From Desulfovibrio sp. OttesenSCG-928-G15 (GTDB lineage: Bacteria; Desulfobacterota; Desulfovibrionia; Desulfovibrionales; Desulfovibrionaceae), in the NCBI GenBank assembly GCA_030266525.1, contig JAJDIC010000030.1, positions 1 through 23,359 of the forward strand: a stretch of 23,359 nt of DNA, given 5' to 3'. Below are positions 1 through 7,120 of the stretch, one piece after another. Position 1 is the first letter of the stretch, and the number at the start of each line of letters is the position of its first letter. A program made the position numbers and the translations under genes. Below the pieces are notes generated by a model, which made no database searches, was not told the DNA's origin, and saw only the letters and a program-made list of their open reading frames with translations.

Positions 1-713
1 GCAACGGTCATCAACGGGGCGATCCAGACCTTGCCGATATCGCTTTTTTTCAGGCTGTCGCCCACGGCGCTTACATCAAGGTCGCCTTCCACTGTGCCTA
101 CAAAGGCACGAGCGTCTCGCGCCGTCAAATAATATTGCAGGGCCGGGTAATACACGCCCGCCGGGTGGTGGGTGCCGTGGCCCACAAAGAGGACAGCGTC
201 TTTTGCGTCGCGCTCTTTTGGCAGGCTTTGTAACAGGAGATCAGCCACTTCGCCCATGCTTTGCGTGTCATGCAGCAGCGGAGCGCACAGGGTCAGGCTG
301 TCTATGCCCTTGGGCATCCCCTGAAAGGCTTCCACTGTTTTGACAAGGCCGCTGTATTCCGCGCCGGGGATGATGTGCAGCGAGAGCACGGTTACCTTTT
401 TCACCCCTTCCGTGCCCAGCCGGGCAAGCGCTTCTTGCGGGGAAAGTACCGAACCGTCCTTGGGGGCCGTAGCCAGAAGCGAGCGGGCGGTCCAGGCCCA
501 GCGCACGTCTGCACCGGGCCTGGTGCTTTTTATCTGCCTCTCCACGTTGGCGTAAGAAATGCGAGCTTTTTCCACGCTGGTGCCAAAGGCTACTACCAGA
601 ACCGCTTCCTTTGTTGCGGCATCACTACCGGACTCTTGCGCCGCAAAGGCCGGGGCGCACAGAATGAAAAAAAACAAAAGAGTGACCTGAAAGCCCGCGC
701 AATACTTTTTCAT
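1..713 (-). CDS. cbiK: Periplasmic sirohydrochlorin cobaltochelatase, CbiK family (3' end outside window)
   Basis: CbiK-family chelatases insert Co2+ (or Fe2+) into sirohydrochlorin in the anaerobic cobalamin/heme pathways. The frame starts at 713 and stays open to the window edge, giving 237 residues of a protein that is usually somewhat under 300. The first 24 residues form a signal peptide (MKKY, a hydrophobic stretch with LLFFFIL, then APAFA before AQE), so the product should be exported, as for the periplasmic CbiK of Desulfovibrio vulgaris. Family marks are VVAFGTS (about 40-46), SLHIIPGAEY (111-120) and the metal-site motif FVGHGTHHP (176-184), where H179 is the expected catalytic histidine. 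The second catalytic histidine lies beyond the truncated end. An SD-like GGAG sits six bases before the ATG. It lies 46 bases downstream of cbiL on the same strand, so it is probably under the same cobalamin riboswitch. The assignment rests on motif recognition and is strong. Confidence 0.9.
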   Translation of the reverse strand, partial: MKKYCAGFQVTLLFFFILCAPAFAAQESGSDAATKEAVLVVAFGTSVEKARISYANVERQIKSTRPGADVRWAWTARSLLATAPKDGSVLSPQEALARLGTEGVKKVTVLSLHIIPGAEYSGLVKTVEAFQGMPKGIDSLTLCAPLLHDTQSMGEVADLLLQSLPKERDAKDAVLFVGHGTHHPAGVYYPALQYYLTARDARAFVGTVEGDLDVSAVGDSLKKSDIGKVWIAPLMTV

Positions 714-759
714 TGTATTCTCCGTATCGTAATTCGGTTACGCCCTTGCGCGTGCGGGC

Positions 760-1554
760 CTATTTCCGCCCGGAGGCGGGAAGCAGGAGCAAGGAAAGAT
801 AAGGGGGAGTCTCCGGCATGGAGTTTCCATCCAGCAGCATTTCATCCGGCAAGCCGAGACGGCTGGCAAACACAGCTTCCTTTCCCCGCCCGGCCCTTGC
901 TACAGCATCCCTGATTTGCGTCGCATTCTTGTACGCCTTGAGAATAACGGCGCTGTCCGCCAGCTTCAAGGCAGCGTCGAGCCGCTCGGGGCTGTTGATT
1001 CCTGATACAATCAGCAAGTTTTCCTCGCCTTCACACAACACCGTGCCGCTTCTGGCGGCGGCTTCCTGAAACGAAGTGATGCCCGGTTCCACACGGATGA
1101 CAACATCCGGCAAGAGGCGGCGCAATTCCTTTTTCAGGTAACCGAAGGTGCTGTACACAAGGGGGTCGCCCAGGGTGAGAAAAGCCGCGTCCTTACCGGT
1201 GCCGAGGGTTTCGGCAACAATACGGGCGTTGCGCTCCCACGCTTCACGAAGCAGGGACCGATCCCGGGTCATGGGAAAATCCAGACGAACGACCTGTGTT
1301 TGCGGCTGCACATGGGGCGCGGCAATGGCGAATGCAAGGGAAGCGTCATTTTTGGGCGAGGCAGCGGCAAAAACCACTGCAACGGAAGCCAGAACGCGAG
1401 CGGCCCGAAGGGTGAGCAAGTCAGGGTCACCCGGCCCCACGCCTATACCGTGCAGCGTGCCGACGGGCAGTCCGGTTTTTGCGCAGGGCGTCTGCGTCCC
1501 GGGCAAGCAGGAAGACGAAGGGGGGGGGGAAGAAGAAAGGGGGTTGGTTGTCAT
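760..1554 (-). CDS. cbiL: Precorrin-2/cobalt-factor II C20-methyltransferase
   Basis: This SAM-dependent tetrapyrrole methylase adds the C20 methyl group to (cobalt-)precorrin-2 in corrin ring synthesis. The 264-residue protein shows the SAM/tetrapyrrole methylase P-loop GIGVGPGDPDLLTLR (36-50), the LGDPLVYSTF motif (128-137) and EPGITSFQEAAA (156-167), all typical of CbiL/CobI. I chose the ATG at 1554 because a GGAGG lies nine bases upstream; the longer open frame to 1677 has no supporting site and would run into the riboswitch leader. The first 33 residues form a low-complexity Ser/Pro extension before the conserved domain, encoded partly by a run of ten C (1520-1529 on the plus strand as G). 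That run could slip and shift the frame. cbiK follows after 46 bases, and a cobalamin riboswitch precedes the gene. Confidence 0.9.
   Translation of the reverse strand: MTTNPLSSSPPPSSSCLPGTQTPCAKTGLPVGTLHGIGVGPGDPDLLTLRAARVLASVAVVFAAASPKNDASLAFAIAAPHVQPQTQVVRLDFPMTRDRSLLREAWERNARIVAETLGTGKDAAFLTLGDPLVYSTFGYLKKELRRLLPDVVIRVEPGITSFQEAAARSGTVLCEGEENLLIVSGINSPERLDAALKLADSAVILKAYKNATQIRDAVARAGRGKEAVFASRLGLPDEMLLDGNSMPETPPYLSLLLLPASGRK
1520..1529 (-). repeat. Homopolymer of ten C within the start of cbiL
   Basis: Ten consecutive G on the plus strand, read as C10 on the coding strand, encode part of the Pro/Ser extension near codons 9-12 of cbiL. A gain or loss of one base would break the frame before the catalytic domain. 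It could be a slippage (phase-variation) site or a place prone to sequencing error. Confidence 0.85.
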
Positions 1555-1558
1555 GAAG

Positions 1559-1584
1559 AATGGCCTCCGTTTGTCGGGGCCATT
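1559..1584 (-). promoter_or_regulatory. Hairpin sequestering the cbiL ribosome binding site
   Basis: On the minus strand AATGGCC (1584-1578) pairs with GGCCATT (1565-1559), extended by CCG/CGG around a one-base bulge and an ACAAA loop. The 3' arm contains the GGAGG Shine-Dalgarno of cbiL, so the folded hairpin would block translation. Its place at the end of the riboswitch leader suggests it is the expression platform. The pairing is directly visible; the switching role is inferred. Confidence 0.6.
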
Positions 1585-1729
1585 ACCAAAACGCCAAAAA
1601 GCGACCCGCAACACCCGAAGGATGCCGCCCGCCCGATAAGCAGCGCGGCGGCGTGGAGCGCAGGCGACTTCTCGCAAGACCTCAAGGCAAAGGCCCGTTG
1701 CCCAAGGTCAGTCCAGATGAGACTGTGCA

Positions 1730-1912
1730 AAGCAGGTCTTCCGGCTTGCCGACCGGCTTTTCGGCCTTCCCGAGTATCTCAGTGGCGCACAAGGCAATAC
1801 TGTCGCGAAATGGCTTTCGCCAAGGGGCAGCATTTGCCTGGAAAAGCGGTATTACGGCTTACGGCGGCGGCTCCGCTCCCGATTGTAACGGGATTCCCTC
1901 TTATGCTTCAAA
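1730..1912 (-). ncRNA. Cobalamin (B12) riboswitch
   Basis: Read on the minus strand, the segment holds the conserved blocks of the cobalamin riboswitch in order: AAGAGGGAATCCCG with a CAATCGGGAGCGG follow-on near the 5' end, GCCGTAAG, the GCCACTG core (complement of 1780-1786), GGGAAGGCCGAAAAGCC, and AAGCCGGAAGACCTGC at the 3' end. It sits upstream of cbiL-cbiK, which fits B12 feedback on corrin synthesis. About 175 bases separate it from the cbiL ATG; I see no U-tailed terminator in that leader, and the RBS-covering hairpin argues for translational control. Boundaries are approximate. Confidence 0.92.
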
Positions 1913-1913
1913 C

Positions 1914-1947
1914 GCGGGTTGCAGGGCATAGCCTGCAAACAACCCGC
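1914..1947 (-). terminator. Stem-loop after the alcohol dehydrogenase gene
   Basis: GCGGGTT(1914-1920)/AACCCGC(1941-1947) enclose GCAGG/CCTGC, giving a two-part stem of about 12 bp with a six-base loop and a small bulge. It lies 65 bases past the dehydrogenase stop and just before the riboswitch. There is no long U tract on the minus strand, so termination is likely but not certain; it could alternatively be the 5' flank of the riboswitch fold. Confidence 0.5.
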
Positions 1948-2011
1948 AAAAGCACTTTGCATTGTGGAAATATCAATCAATTCGCTTTGGAAGTCAACGC
2001 GAATCGCACCG

Positions 2012-3130
2012 TCAGTCCTGTATGACCACCAGCTTTGCATTTTGCAAAACAGCGAACAGGTCTTCCGCTTCGGGGCGGGCGAGGCAGTTGCCGATATTTT
2101 TGGTTACAATGGCTTTTTGTACGAAATGCCGGGCCTCTTGCCCGGTTATGGTGATTTCTTCACGCAACAGGCCGTTCAGCATATCGGAGAAGGCCCGCAC
2201 AGAGGCGAGGCCCATGTGCGCGAGCATGGCGGCAATTTCCTTCGGATGGCTTTTTTCCACAAACGCCAGAAACTCGCCGAGAATAAGCCCGTTGGCCCGC
2301 CCGTGATCCACTCCCCGATAATAGGTAAAGGGATAACCAAGAGCATGCACGGCTGTTGTGCCGGTATTGGCGATAACCATACCGGCCAGGGCGGAAGCGA
2401 CAAGCAATTCGTGGCGGGTTTCCAGCGAGATCTCTTCTTTTTCCAGTTCGCCCATGGAGTTCATGAGCATGGCGATGCTGCGCATGGCCATGCTGTCTGT
2501 CAGCACGGACGCGCGAAGGGTCAAAAGGCCTTCTACCGCGTGGGACAAGGCGTCAATGGCGGTGTTCACGGTAGTGACGCGGCCAAGCCCCAGCATGTAG
2601 CTGCCGTCCAGAAAGGCCAGGCGCGGAAAAATAAGCGGCGAACCAAGGTTGGTTTTGTTTTCCGTGTTGTTGTCGGTCAAAATGGCATAAGGGGTTACTT
2701 CCGACCCGGTTCCCGCCGTGGTAGGCACAGCGGCAATGGGCAGGCAGCGCGTGTAGCTTGCGCCAAACACGTCCCGGGGCGAAAGCCCGCCCTCATGGGC
2801 AGCCAACAGGGCCATGGCTTTTCCCGCGTCCATGGGCGAGCCGCCGCCTATAGCCAGAACAAAATCACACCGCTCTGCACGGGCCAGCGCAGCACCTTCA
2901 AGAGCGCATTCAATCGTAGGGTTACTGGTAACTTTATCATAGACAACGCTCTTCTGCCCGTTAGCTTCCAGCGCTTGCAGCGCATCGTCCAGCGAGCCGT
3001 TTTTACGCGCTGAGTGCGCCCCGGTGACAATCAGGCATTTTTCCCCAAGCGGCGCAAGCAATGCGCCTTTTTCGACCAGACAGCCGGTTCCGGCAACAAG
3101 CCTGGTGGGCATGGTATATTCAAAAAACAT
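2012..3130 (-). CDS. Iron-containing alcohol dehydrogenase (group III ADH)
   Basis: This family reduces aldehydes or oxidises alcohols with NAD(P)H and one Fe2+ (or other divalent metal) per subunit, in the cytoplasm. The 372-residue length is standard. The N-terminal nucleotide-binding domain carries AIGGGSPMDAGKA (93-105) and PTTAGTGSEVTPYAI (136-150). The C-terminal helical domain carries the metal ligands D193 and H197 (in NTAIDALSHAVEG), H262 (TAVHALGYPF) and H276 (GVDHGRANG). The ATG at 3130 is preceded by GGAGG inside a GGAGGCCTCC palindrome. The neighbouring aminotransferase is upstream on the same strand with a 129-base gap, so co-transcription is possible but unproven. The substrate cannot be read from the sequence; sulfoacetaldehyde, butanol and lactaldehyde enzymes all share this fold. 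Confidence 0.9.
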   Translation of the reverse strand: MFFEYTMPTRLVAGTGCLVEKGALLAPLGEKCLIVTGAHSARKNGSLDDALQALEANGQKSVVYDKVTSNPTIECALEGAALARAERCDFVLAIGGGSPMDAGKAMALLAAHEGGLSPRDVFGASYTRCLPIAAVPTTAGTGSEVTPYAILTDNNTENKTNLGSPLIFPRLAFLDGSYMLGLGRVTTVNTAIDALSHAVEGLLTLRASVLTDSMAMRSIAMLMNSMGELEKEEISLETRHELLVASALAGMVIANTGTTAVHALGYPFTYYRGVDHGRANGLILGEFLAFVEKSHPKEIAAMLAHMGLASVRAFSDMLNGLLREEITITGQEARHFVQKAIVTKNIGNCLARPEAEDLFAVLQNAKLVVIQD

Positions 3131-3259
3131 GGAGGCCTCCCTGTTTCACAGCAGGTTTGGTGGTAAAAACACAATGCGCTACATGCAATAAAAACGTCTC
3201 TGCCGTGCTATATACGGTACTATGCCTGTGGCATATGCTTCTGTTTAATCAGCGCTTTA

Positions 3260-4411
3260 TTAACGAAGCCCCTGATAGCCGGCCAGTCTCGCCATGGCCT
3301 CTTCGATGTTCTCCACGGAGCTGGCGTAGCTGAACCTGAGGTAGCCTTCCGCTCCGGGGCCGAAATCAATGCCGGGGGCCACGCCGATGTGGGCTTTTTC
3401 CAGAATGTCAAAAGCCAGGGCCAGACTGTCCGGGCGAGAGGGCGGCATAAGGTGGCGGGCGTCGGCCAGAACGTAAAACGCCCCCACCGGGTTTGAGCGC
3501 ACACCAAAGCCCAGGGCTTGCAGCCTGTCCACAATCAGCTTGCGCCGCTTGTCATATTCCGCTGCCATGCGGCGCACGTCTTCCCCCGCGCAGGTAAGGG
3601 CCGCAAGGCCCGCCCATTGGGAAATGCTGTTCGGGGAAATGAAGAAATTCTGCTGCAACACTTGCAGGGTGGGAATGAAGCGCCGGGGCACAACCATCCA
3701 GCCGAGCCTCCAGCCGGTCATGGCGTAGCGTTTGGAAAAACCGTCCAGCACGCACACCTCGCTGCCCACTTCCAGGGCCGAAACGGCTTTTCCTTCATAC
3801 GCAAGGCCGTGGTAAATTTCATCTGACACAAGCATGGTGCCGCAGTTAGCCAGCCGCTGCATGTTTTCGCGTGAAATAATCGTGCCTGCGGGGTTGGAAG
3901 GGGAGTTTACCAGCACGGCGGCAGTGGCGGGCGTAACAGCCGCCGCAACCGCAGCCGCGTCCAGTTGAAACCCGGCTTCTTCCGCAGCGGGAATGCGCAG
4001 GGTCTTTGCCCCGGCAAAGGTGACAAAACTTTCATAGCAGGCATAGGCCGGATCGCCCATGAGCACCGTATCACCCGCTTCACACAGCACGGAAAACAGC
4101 AGCAGCATGCCGGGCGACGAGCCATTGGTAATGACAACCTGCTCCGGGTGGACGCTCACGCCATACTCGCGCTCATAATATTCGGCTATGCCCTCACGCA
4201 GGGCAAGCAGCCCCATGCTGTGCGTATAGCCGGTTTTGTTGTCCTTGAGGGCACGGACAGCGGCCTCGACAACACATTCGGGCGTGGCAAAATCCGGCTG
4301 GCCTATTTCAAGGTGAATAACCTTTGCCCCCCGGCTTTCCAGCTCCTGCGCCTTTTCAAGCACATCCATGACCAGAAAGGAAGACAGCGTATCGCATACA
4401 GAACGAGCCAT
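3260..4411 (-). CDS. PLP-dependent class I/II aminotransferase
   Basis: A fold-type I aminotransferase that transfers amino groups between an amino acid and a 2-oxo acid in the cytoplasm. The 383-residue protein shows EIGQPDF (35-41), the N173 loop NSPSNPAGT (169-177), D197 and Y200 in SDEIYHGLAY, the PLP-binding lysine K227 in GFSKRYAMTGWRLGW, and a C-terminal carboxylate-binding arginine in GYLRFSYA. This pattern is closest to aspartate/alanine/aromatic aminotransferases of the I-gamma type; the exact amino acid cannot be told. The ATG at 4411 was chosen over the longer open frame to 4552 because it follows GGAG at nine bases and matches the usual family N-terminus. It is not the class III taurine:pyruvate aminotransferase. 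Confidence 0.88.
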   Translation of the reverse strand: MARSVCDTLSSFLVMDVLEKAQELESRGAKVIHLEIGQPDFATPECVVEAAVRALKDNKTGYTHSMGLLALREGIAEYYEREYGVSVHPEQVVITNGSSPGMLLLFSVLCEAGDTVLMGDPAYACYESFVTFAGAKTLRIPAAEEAGFQLDAAAVAAAVTPATAAVLVNSPSNPAGTIISRENMQRLANCGTMLVSDEIYHGLAYEGKAVSALEVGSEVCVLDGFSKRYAMTGWRLGWMVVPRRFIPTLQVLQQNFFISPNSISQWAGLAALTCAGEDVRRMAAEYDKRRKLIVDRLQALGFGVRSNPVGAFYVLADARHLMPPSRPDSLALAFDILEKAHIGVAPGIDFGPGAEGYLRFSYASSVENIEEAMARLAGYQGLR

Positions 4412-4720
4412 GCTAGTGTTCTCCGTGAAGAGTGTTTTGCTTGAAGCATTGGGACGCTTCGGATGTATTGCCGTATACTCCTTGGGCAGCAACGCGGTGC
4501 AGAAAAAAAACCACCGCTTCCGGCAAGAGCAACCTACTCCAAAAGTCTGCAAAACACGATAAAAAAACGAGCCGGACTACTCTTAAAGAGTAATCCGGCG
4601 TATGTTTTTGGCGAAAACCTCTGTTGCGATTGCGTGTCCGGCGTTTCCCGGCGCGGTAGATGAAACGCCTGCCACATGCGTGCCCCTGCGTACATATCGC
4701 GAACATGAGGCACGTCCCTG
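4412..4720. other. Gene-free stretch between aminotransferase and the 76-residue gene
   Basis: 309 bases hold the presumed promoter of the aminotransferase (minus strand) and the terminator at 4560-4599. I see no convincing -35/-10 pair and no supported gene; open frames crossing it lack ribosome binding sites. Confidence 0.6.
4560..4599 (-). terminator. Rho-independent terminator
   Basis: The arms GCCGGACTACTCTT and AAGAGTAATCCGGC (4571-4599) form a stem of about 14 bp with a single mismatch that becomes a G-U wobble on the minus strand. On that strand it runs into CTCGTTTTTTT (4567-4561), a clear U tract. It would end transcripts from the 76-residue gene about 120 bases past its stop codon; the plus-strand side has a weaker TTTTT. 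Confidence 0.85.
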
Positions 4721-4951
4721 TCAACGGCTGCTGTCTATGATCGTTCCCTTGCCCTCATAGGCAGCCGACAAAATGTTTTTACTCAGGTTGAAGGTGTCAT
4801 TCATGCTTGTGAACCCACCTTTGCTCTTTTTACCCTTCTTCCCTCCGGTTTTGTTCAGGTTGGACAGGGTTTGCGATACAATATCGCCCTTTACTTTTTC
4901 CAGCTCCGCAGTGGCAGCCAGGGTAAAGGCTTCAGCATCCTTGTTGCTCAT
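4721..4951 (-). CDS. Small hypothetical protein (76 aa), unrecognised
   Basis: I do not recognise this protein. It begins at the ATG at 4951, with a strong GGAGG seven bases upstream; the longer open frame to 5200 has no comparable signal. It has no signal peptide, membrane segment or cysteine. The sequence has three parts: a helical N-terminus (EAFTLAATAELEKVKGDIV, about 7-25), a very basic Gly/Lys linker (TGGKKGKKSKGG, 35-46), and a polar C-terminus (NDTFNLSKNILSAAYEGKG, 51-69). The good start site and a proper intrinsic terminator downstream support a real gene. It lies 320 bases downstream of hcp on the same strand, but a stem-loop after hcp makes an independent promoter likely. The basic linker could contact nucleic acid or a membrane surface, but that is speculation. 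Confidence 0.72.
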   Translation of the reverse strand: MSNKDAEAFTLAATAELEKVKGDIVSQTLSNLNKTGGKKGKKSKGGFTSMNDTFNLSKNILSAAYEGKGTIIDSSR

Positions 4952-5271
4952 GTTGCATCCTCCATAAAAGAGGAGTCCGCCACTTCTCTTATCGGCAGAC
5001 AGGCAGAGCGACTTTAGACAGTGCCGCCACGAATTTGGATTTTGTTCTCCGCCAAGGCGCGACAGGTTCACCTGGAGGGAGCGGACTCTTTCGCCCATGA
5101 CCCTATGGGGGTTCTGTCGCAACGCGGGCAGGGGGGGCAAAAGACATCTCGTGACGACACTATCCGGTGTTGCGTCCTTAAAATTCAGCGATAGCAACAC
5201 TCGTCGGCGGAGGAGAATATATGCCAGGGGGCGTCCGGCAGACAGTCCGGCAGCGGGCGCCCCCTGGAGTG
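4952..5271. other. Gene-free stretch between the 76-residue gene and hcp
   Basis: 320 bases contain the hcp stem-loop (5224-5267) and the presumed minus-strand promoter of the small gene. I found no conserved RNA motif. A GC-N10-CC-like pattern near 5188-5203 fails the GG/GC requirement of a sigma-54 promoter. Confidence 0.5.
5224..5267 (-). terminator. Stem-loop terminator after hcp
   Basis: CCAGGGGGCG (5224-5233) pairs perfectly with CGCCCCCTGG (5258-5267), four bases past the hcp stop codon. The loop carries two TCCGGCAG-like direct copies. No U tract follows on the minus strand (CATATATTC), so it may be a weak terminator or an mRNA 3'-end stabiliser. Confidence 0.65.
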
Positions 5272-6837
5272 TCAGGCTTTCAGGATAGCCTTGAGGTCTT
5301 CTTCCGGCGTGGTAATGGGGTGCAGGTCGAATTTTTCCACCAGCACGTTCAATACGTCTTTTGAGAAAAAGGCCGGGATGCTCGGCCCGATGTAGATGTT
5401 TTTCACACCGAGCGACAAGAGGGTCAGCAGGATGCAGACAGCCTTCTGCTCATACCAGGAAAGTACCAGCGTCAGGGGCAAATCGTTCACCCCGCAGTCA
5501 AAAGCGCCCGCCAGGGCAAGCGCTACCTGAATTGCGCCATACGCGTCGTTGCACTGCCCCATATCCAGTATGCGCGGAAAGGGGCCGATAGCGCCGATAG
5601 CGAGATCGTTAATCCTGTATTTGCCGCAGGCCAGGGTAAGCACCACGGTGTCTTGCGGAGCCTGTTTGACAAAATCGGTGTAGTAGTTGCGCCCCGGCTT
5701 TGCCCCGTCGCACCCGCCAACCAGGAAAAAGTGCTTGATCGCTCCGGCCTTCACCGCCTCGATGATGGTCGGCGCGTTGTCCAGAACCGTTTTGCGACCA
5801 AAGCCCGTTGTAACAACGCTGCCGCCGTTGATACCGGTAAGGGCCTTGTCTTCGCTGTAGCCGCCAAGCCTGAGAGCGTGCTCGATAAGGGCGCTGAAAT
5901 CCTTATGACCGTTCGGTTCAGCGGCAATGTGCCGCATTTCGGGGTAGGCCACCACGGAAGTTGTGTACACCCTGTCGCTGTAGCTCGCCTTGACCGGCAT
6001 CAGGCAGTTGGTCGTATACAGCAGCGGCGCGGGAATATTGTCAAATTCCTTTTGCTGGTTCTGCCAGGCCGTGCCGAAGTTGCCCTTGAGCTGGGCGTAT
6101 TTTTTCAGCTCCGGGTACCCGTGAGCGGGCAGCATTTCGCCGTGGGTGTAAATGTTGACGCCTTTGCCCTGAGTTTGTTCCAGCAGCATTTTCAGATCAT
6201 ACAGATCGTGCCCGGTAACGACGATAAAGGGGCCTTTTTCTATGGTCAGCGGAACCTGCACCGGCACGGGGTTGCCGTACGCGCCGGTGTTGGCCTCGTC
6301 AAGAAGGGCCATACATTTGAGGTTCACGCCGCCAAACTCCATCAACAGGCCCAGCCATTCGTCCACGGAATGCTCGTCAGCAAGGGCGGCCATGCCCTTT
6401 ACCAGCCAGGCGTCCACATCCGGGTCGCGCTTGCCGAGAACACGGGCGTGGTGCGCGTAAGCAGCCATGCCGCGCAGGCCGAAAAGCAGCGTGGAACGCA
6501 GGGAAACGGCGTTGGCATCGCCATGAAACAGGTCTTGCGTAGACACAGGCAGCTGCGCTTCGCCCCTTTTGGCCCTGATTGCCGCGATCAGGCCGCCAAG
6601 CCGGTCCACATCGAAGCTGACGTTGGTAATAGTGGTGAACAACCCGTCGCAAAGCAAGTCAACGCCTTCCGCGCAGGAGGCGTTCCTTTCGCTCATGAGC
6701 TTCGCCAGAGCGATCATCTCGCAGGTCAAAACATCCTGCTCATGCGCCACATCGGGCTTTTTGCCGCAAACGCCCGATACAGTACATCCTGTTCCTTTCG
6801 CCGTCTGTTCACACTGAAAGCAAAACATATTTTCCAT
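5272..6837 (-). CDS. hcp: Hybrid cluster protein (hydroxylamine/NO reductase, class I)
   Basis: Hcp (prismane protein) carries a cubane [4Fe-4S] and a 4Fe-2S-2O hybrid cluster and protects against nitrosative stress; hydroxylamine reduction and NO reduction have both been reported. The 521-residue product has the anaerobe-type N-terminal cluster motif C6-X2-C9-X8-C18-X5-C24. All eight hybrid-cluster ligands are present: H210 (VTGHDLYD), E234 (HGEMLPAHGY), C278 (TTNCLMP), C376 (VGGCDGAKPGRNYY, the persulfide cysteine), C404 (LACGKYRIN), C429 (MGQCNDAYGA), E463 and K465 (SWYEQKA). It is somewhat shorter than the 553-residue D. vulgaris protein but complete at both ends. The start at 6837 follows GGAGGGGATC. 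No ferredoxin/oxidoreductase partner (hcr) or hcpR-type regulator lies next to it in this window. Confidence 0.96.
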   Translation of the reverse strand: MENMFCFQCEQTAKGTGCTVSGVCGKKPDVAHEQDVLTCEMIALAKLMSERNASCAEGVDLLCDGLFTTITNVSFDVDRLGGLIAAIRAKRGEAQLPVSTQDLFHGDANAVSLRSTLLFGLRGMAAYAHHARVLGKRDPDVDAWLVKGMAALADEHSVDEWLGLLMEFGGVNLKCMALLDEANTGAYGNPVPVQVPLTIEKGPFIVVTGHDLYDLKMLLEQTQGKGVNIYTHGEMLPAHGYPELKKYAQLKGNFGTAWQNQQKEFDNIPAPLLYTTNCLMPVKASYSDRVYTTSVVAYPEMRHIAAEPNGHKDFSALIEHALRLGGYSEDKALTGINGGSVVTTGFGRKTVLDNAPTIIEAVKAGAIKHFFLVGGCDGAKPGRNYYTDFVKQAPQDTVVLTLACGKYRINDLAIGAIGPFPRILDMGQCNDAYGAIQVALALAGAFDCGVNDLPLTLVLSWYEQKAVCILLTLLSLGVKNIYIGPSIPAFFSKDVLNVLVEKFDLHPITTPEEDLKAILKA

Positions 6838-6994
6838 GATCCCCTCCGTAGGGTTTGTGGGTATGCGTGTGAGTAACCAGGCGGGTTCAGGGCAGGCGCT
6901 ATCGCCCCGCCCCATAACCCTCTTGCCGGACGGGGGGCACGTACCCGCCATCGGCCTCGTTCCCTAGAGGTACTCTCTTCGGCCAAACAAGGCC

Positions 6995-7008
6995 GTTGCA
7001 TTTGCAAC
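6995..7008. promoter_or_regulatory. Palindrome upstream of hcp, possible operator
   Basis: GTTGCA-TT-TGCAAC is a perfect inverted repeat about 158 bases upstream of the hcp ATG; another TGCAAC half follows at 7021-7026, and a CGGCC-N6-GGCCG inverted repeat abuts it at 6980-6995. CRP/FNR-type HcpR proteins control hcp in many anaerobes, so an operator is plausible, but the sequence is not an obvious match to a site I can quote. Confidence 0.35.
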
Positions 7009-7045
7009 ACGAGGGGTTTTTGCAACGATATTTACGAAGGCGAGC

Positions 7046-7080
7046 GAAAAAACAATGCCCGCAAAGCATGCGGGCATTGT
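7046..7080 (-). terminator. Rho-independent terminator after the GNAT gene
   Basis: ACAATGCCCGCA and TGCGGGCATTGT (7052-7080) form a perfect 12-bp stem around a five-base loop. On the minus strand it is followed by TTTTTT (7051-7046). It lies about 40 bases past the stop codon of the GNAT gene and ends the argJ-GNAT transcript before the hcp promoter. Confidence 0.9.
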
Positions 7081-7120
7081 AGCAGAGAGAAATGGCAAGG
7101 AGACCGGTAACGGCCCCGCC

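Noticed and set aside
1919..3013. 364-codon plus-strand frame opposite the alcohol dehydrogenase
   Set aside because: The minus strand encodes a complete Fe-ADH with all metal ligands; this frame starts inside the stem-loop and riboswitch region.
2012..4411. Fe-ADH plus aminotransferase as a taurine-to-isethionate (SarD/Tpa) pair
   Set aside because: The aminotransferase is class I, whereas Tpa is class III, and no isethionate lyase or transporter is present. The Fe-ADH substrate cannot be determined.
5188..5203. Sigma-54-like site upstream of the 76-residue gene
   Set aside because: TTGCT is present on the minus strand but the -24 dinucleotide is CC, not GG.
5653..6876. 407-codon plus-strand open frame opposite hcp
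   Set aside because: hcp has every cluster ligand on the minus strand; the antisense frame has no recognisable motif or start signal.
6880..6930. Sigma-54 promoter for hcp (GG-N10-GC within a G-rich stretch on the minus strand)
   Set aside because: Only the spacing fits; the surrounding bases do not match TGGCAC or TTGC, and G-rich DNA gives such spacing by chance.
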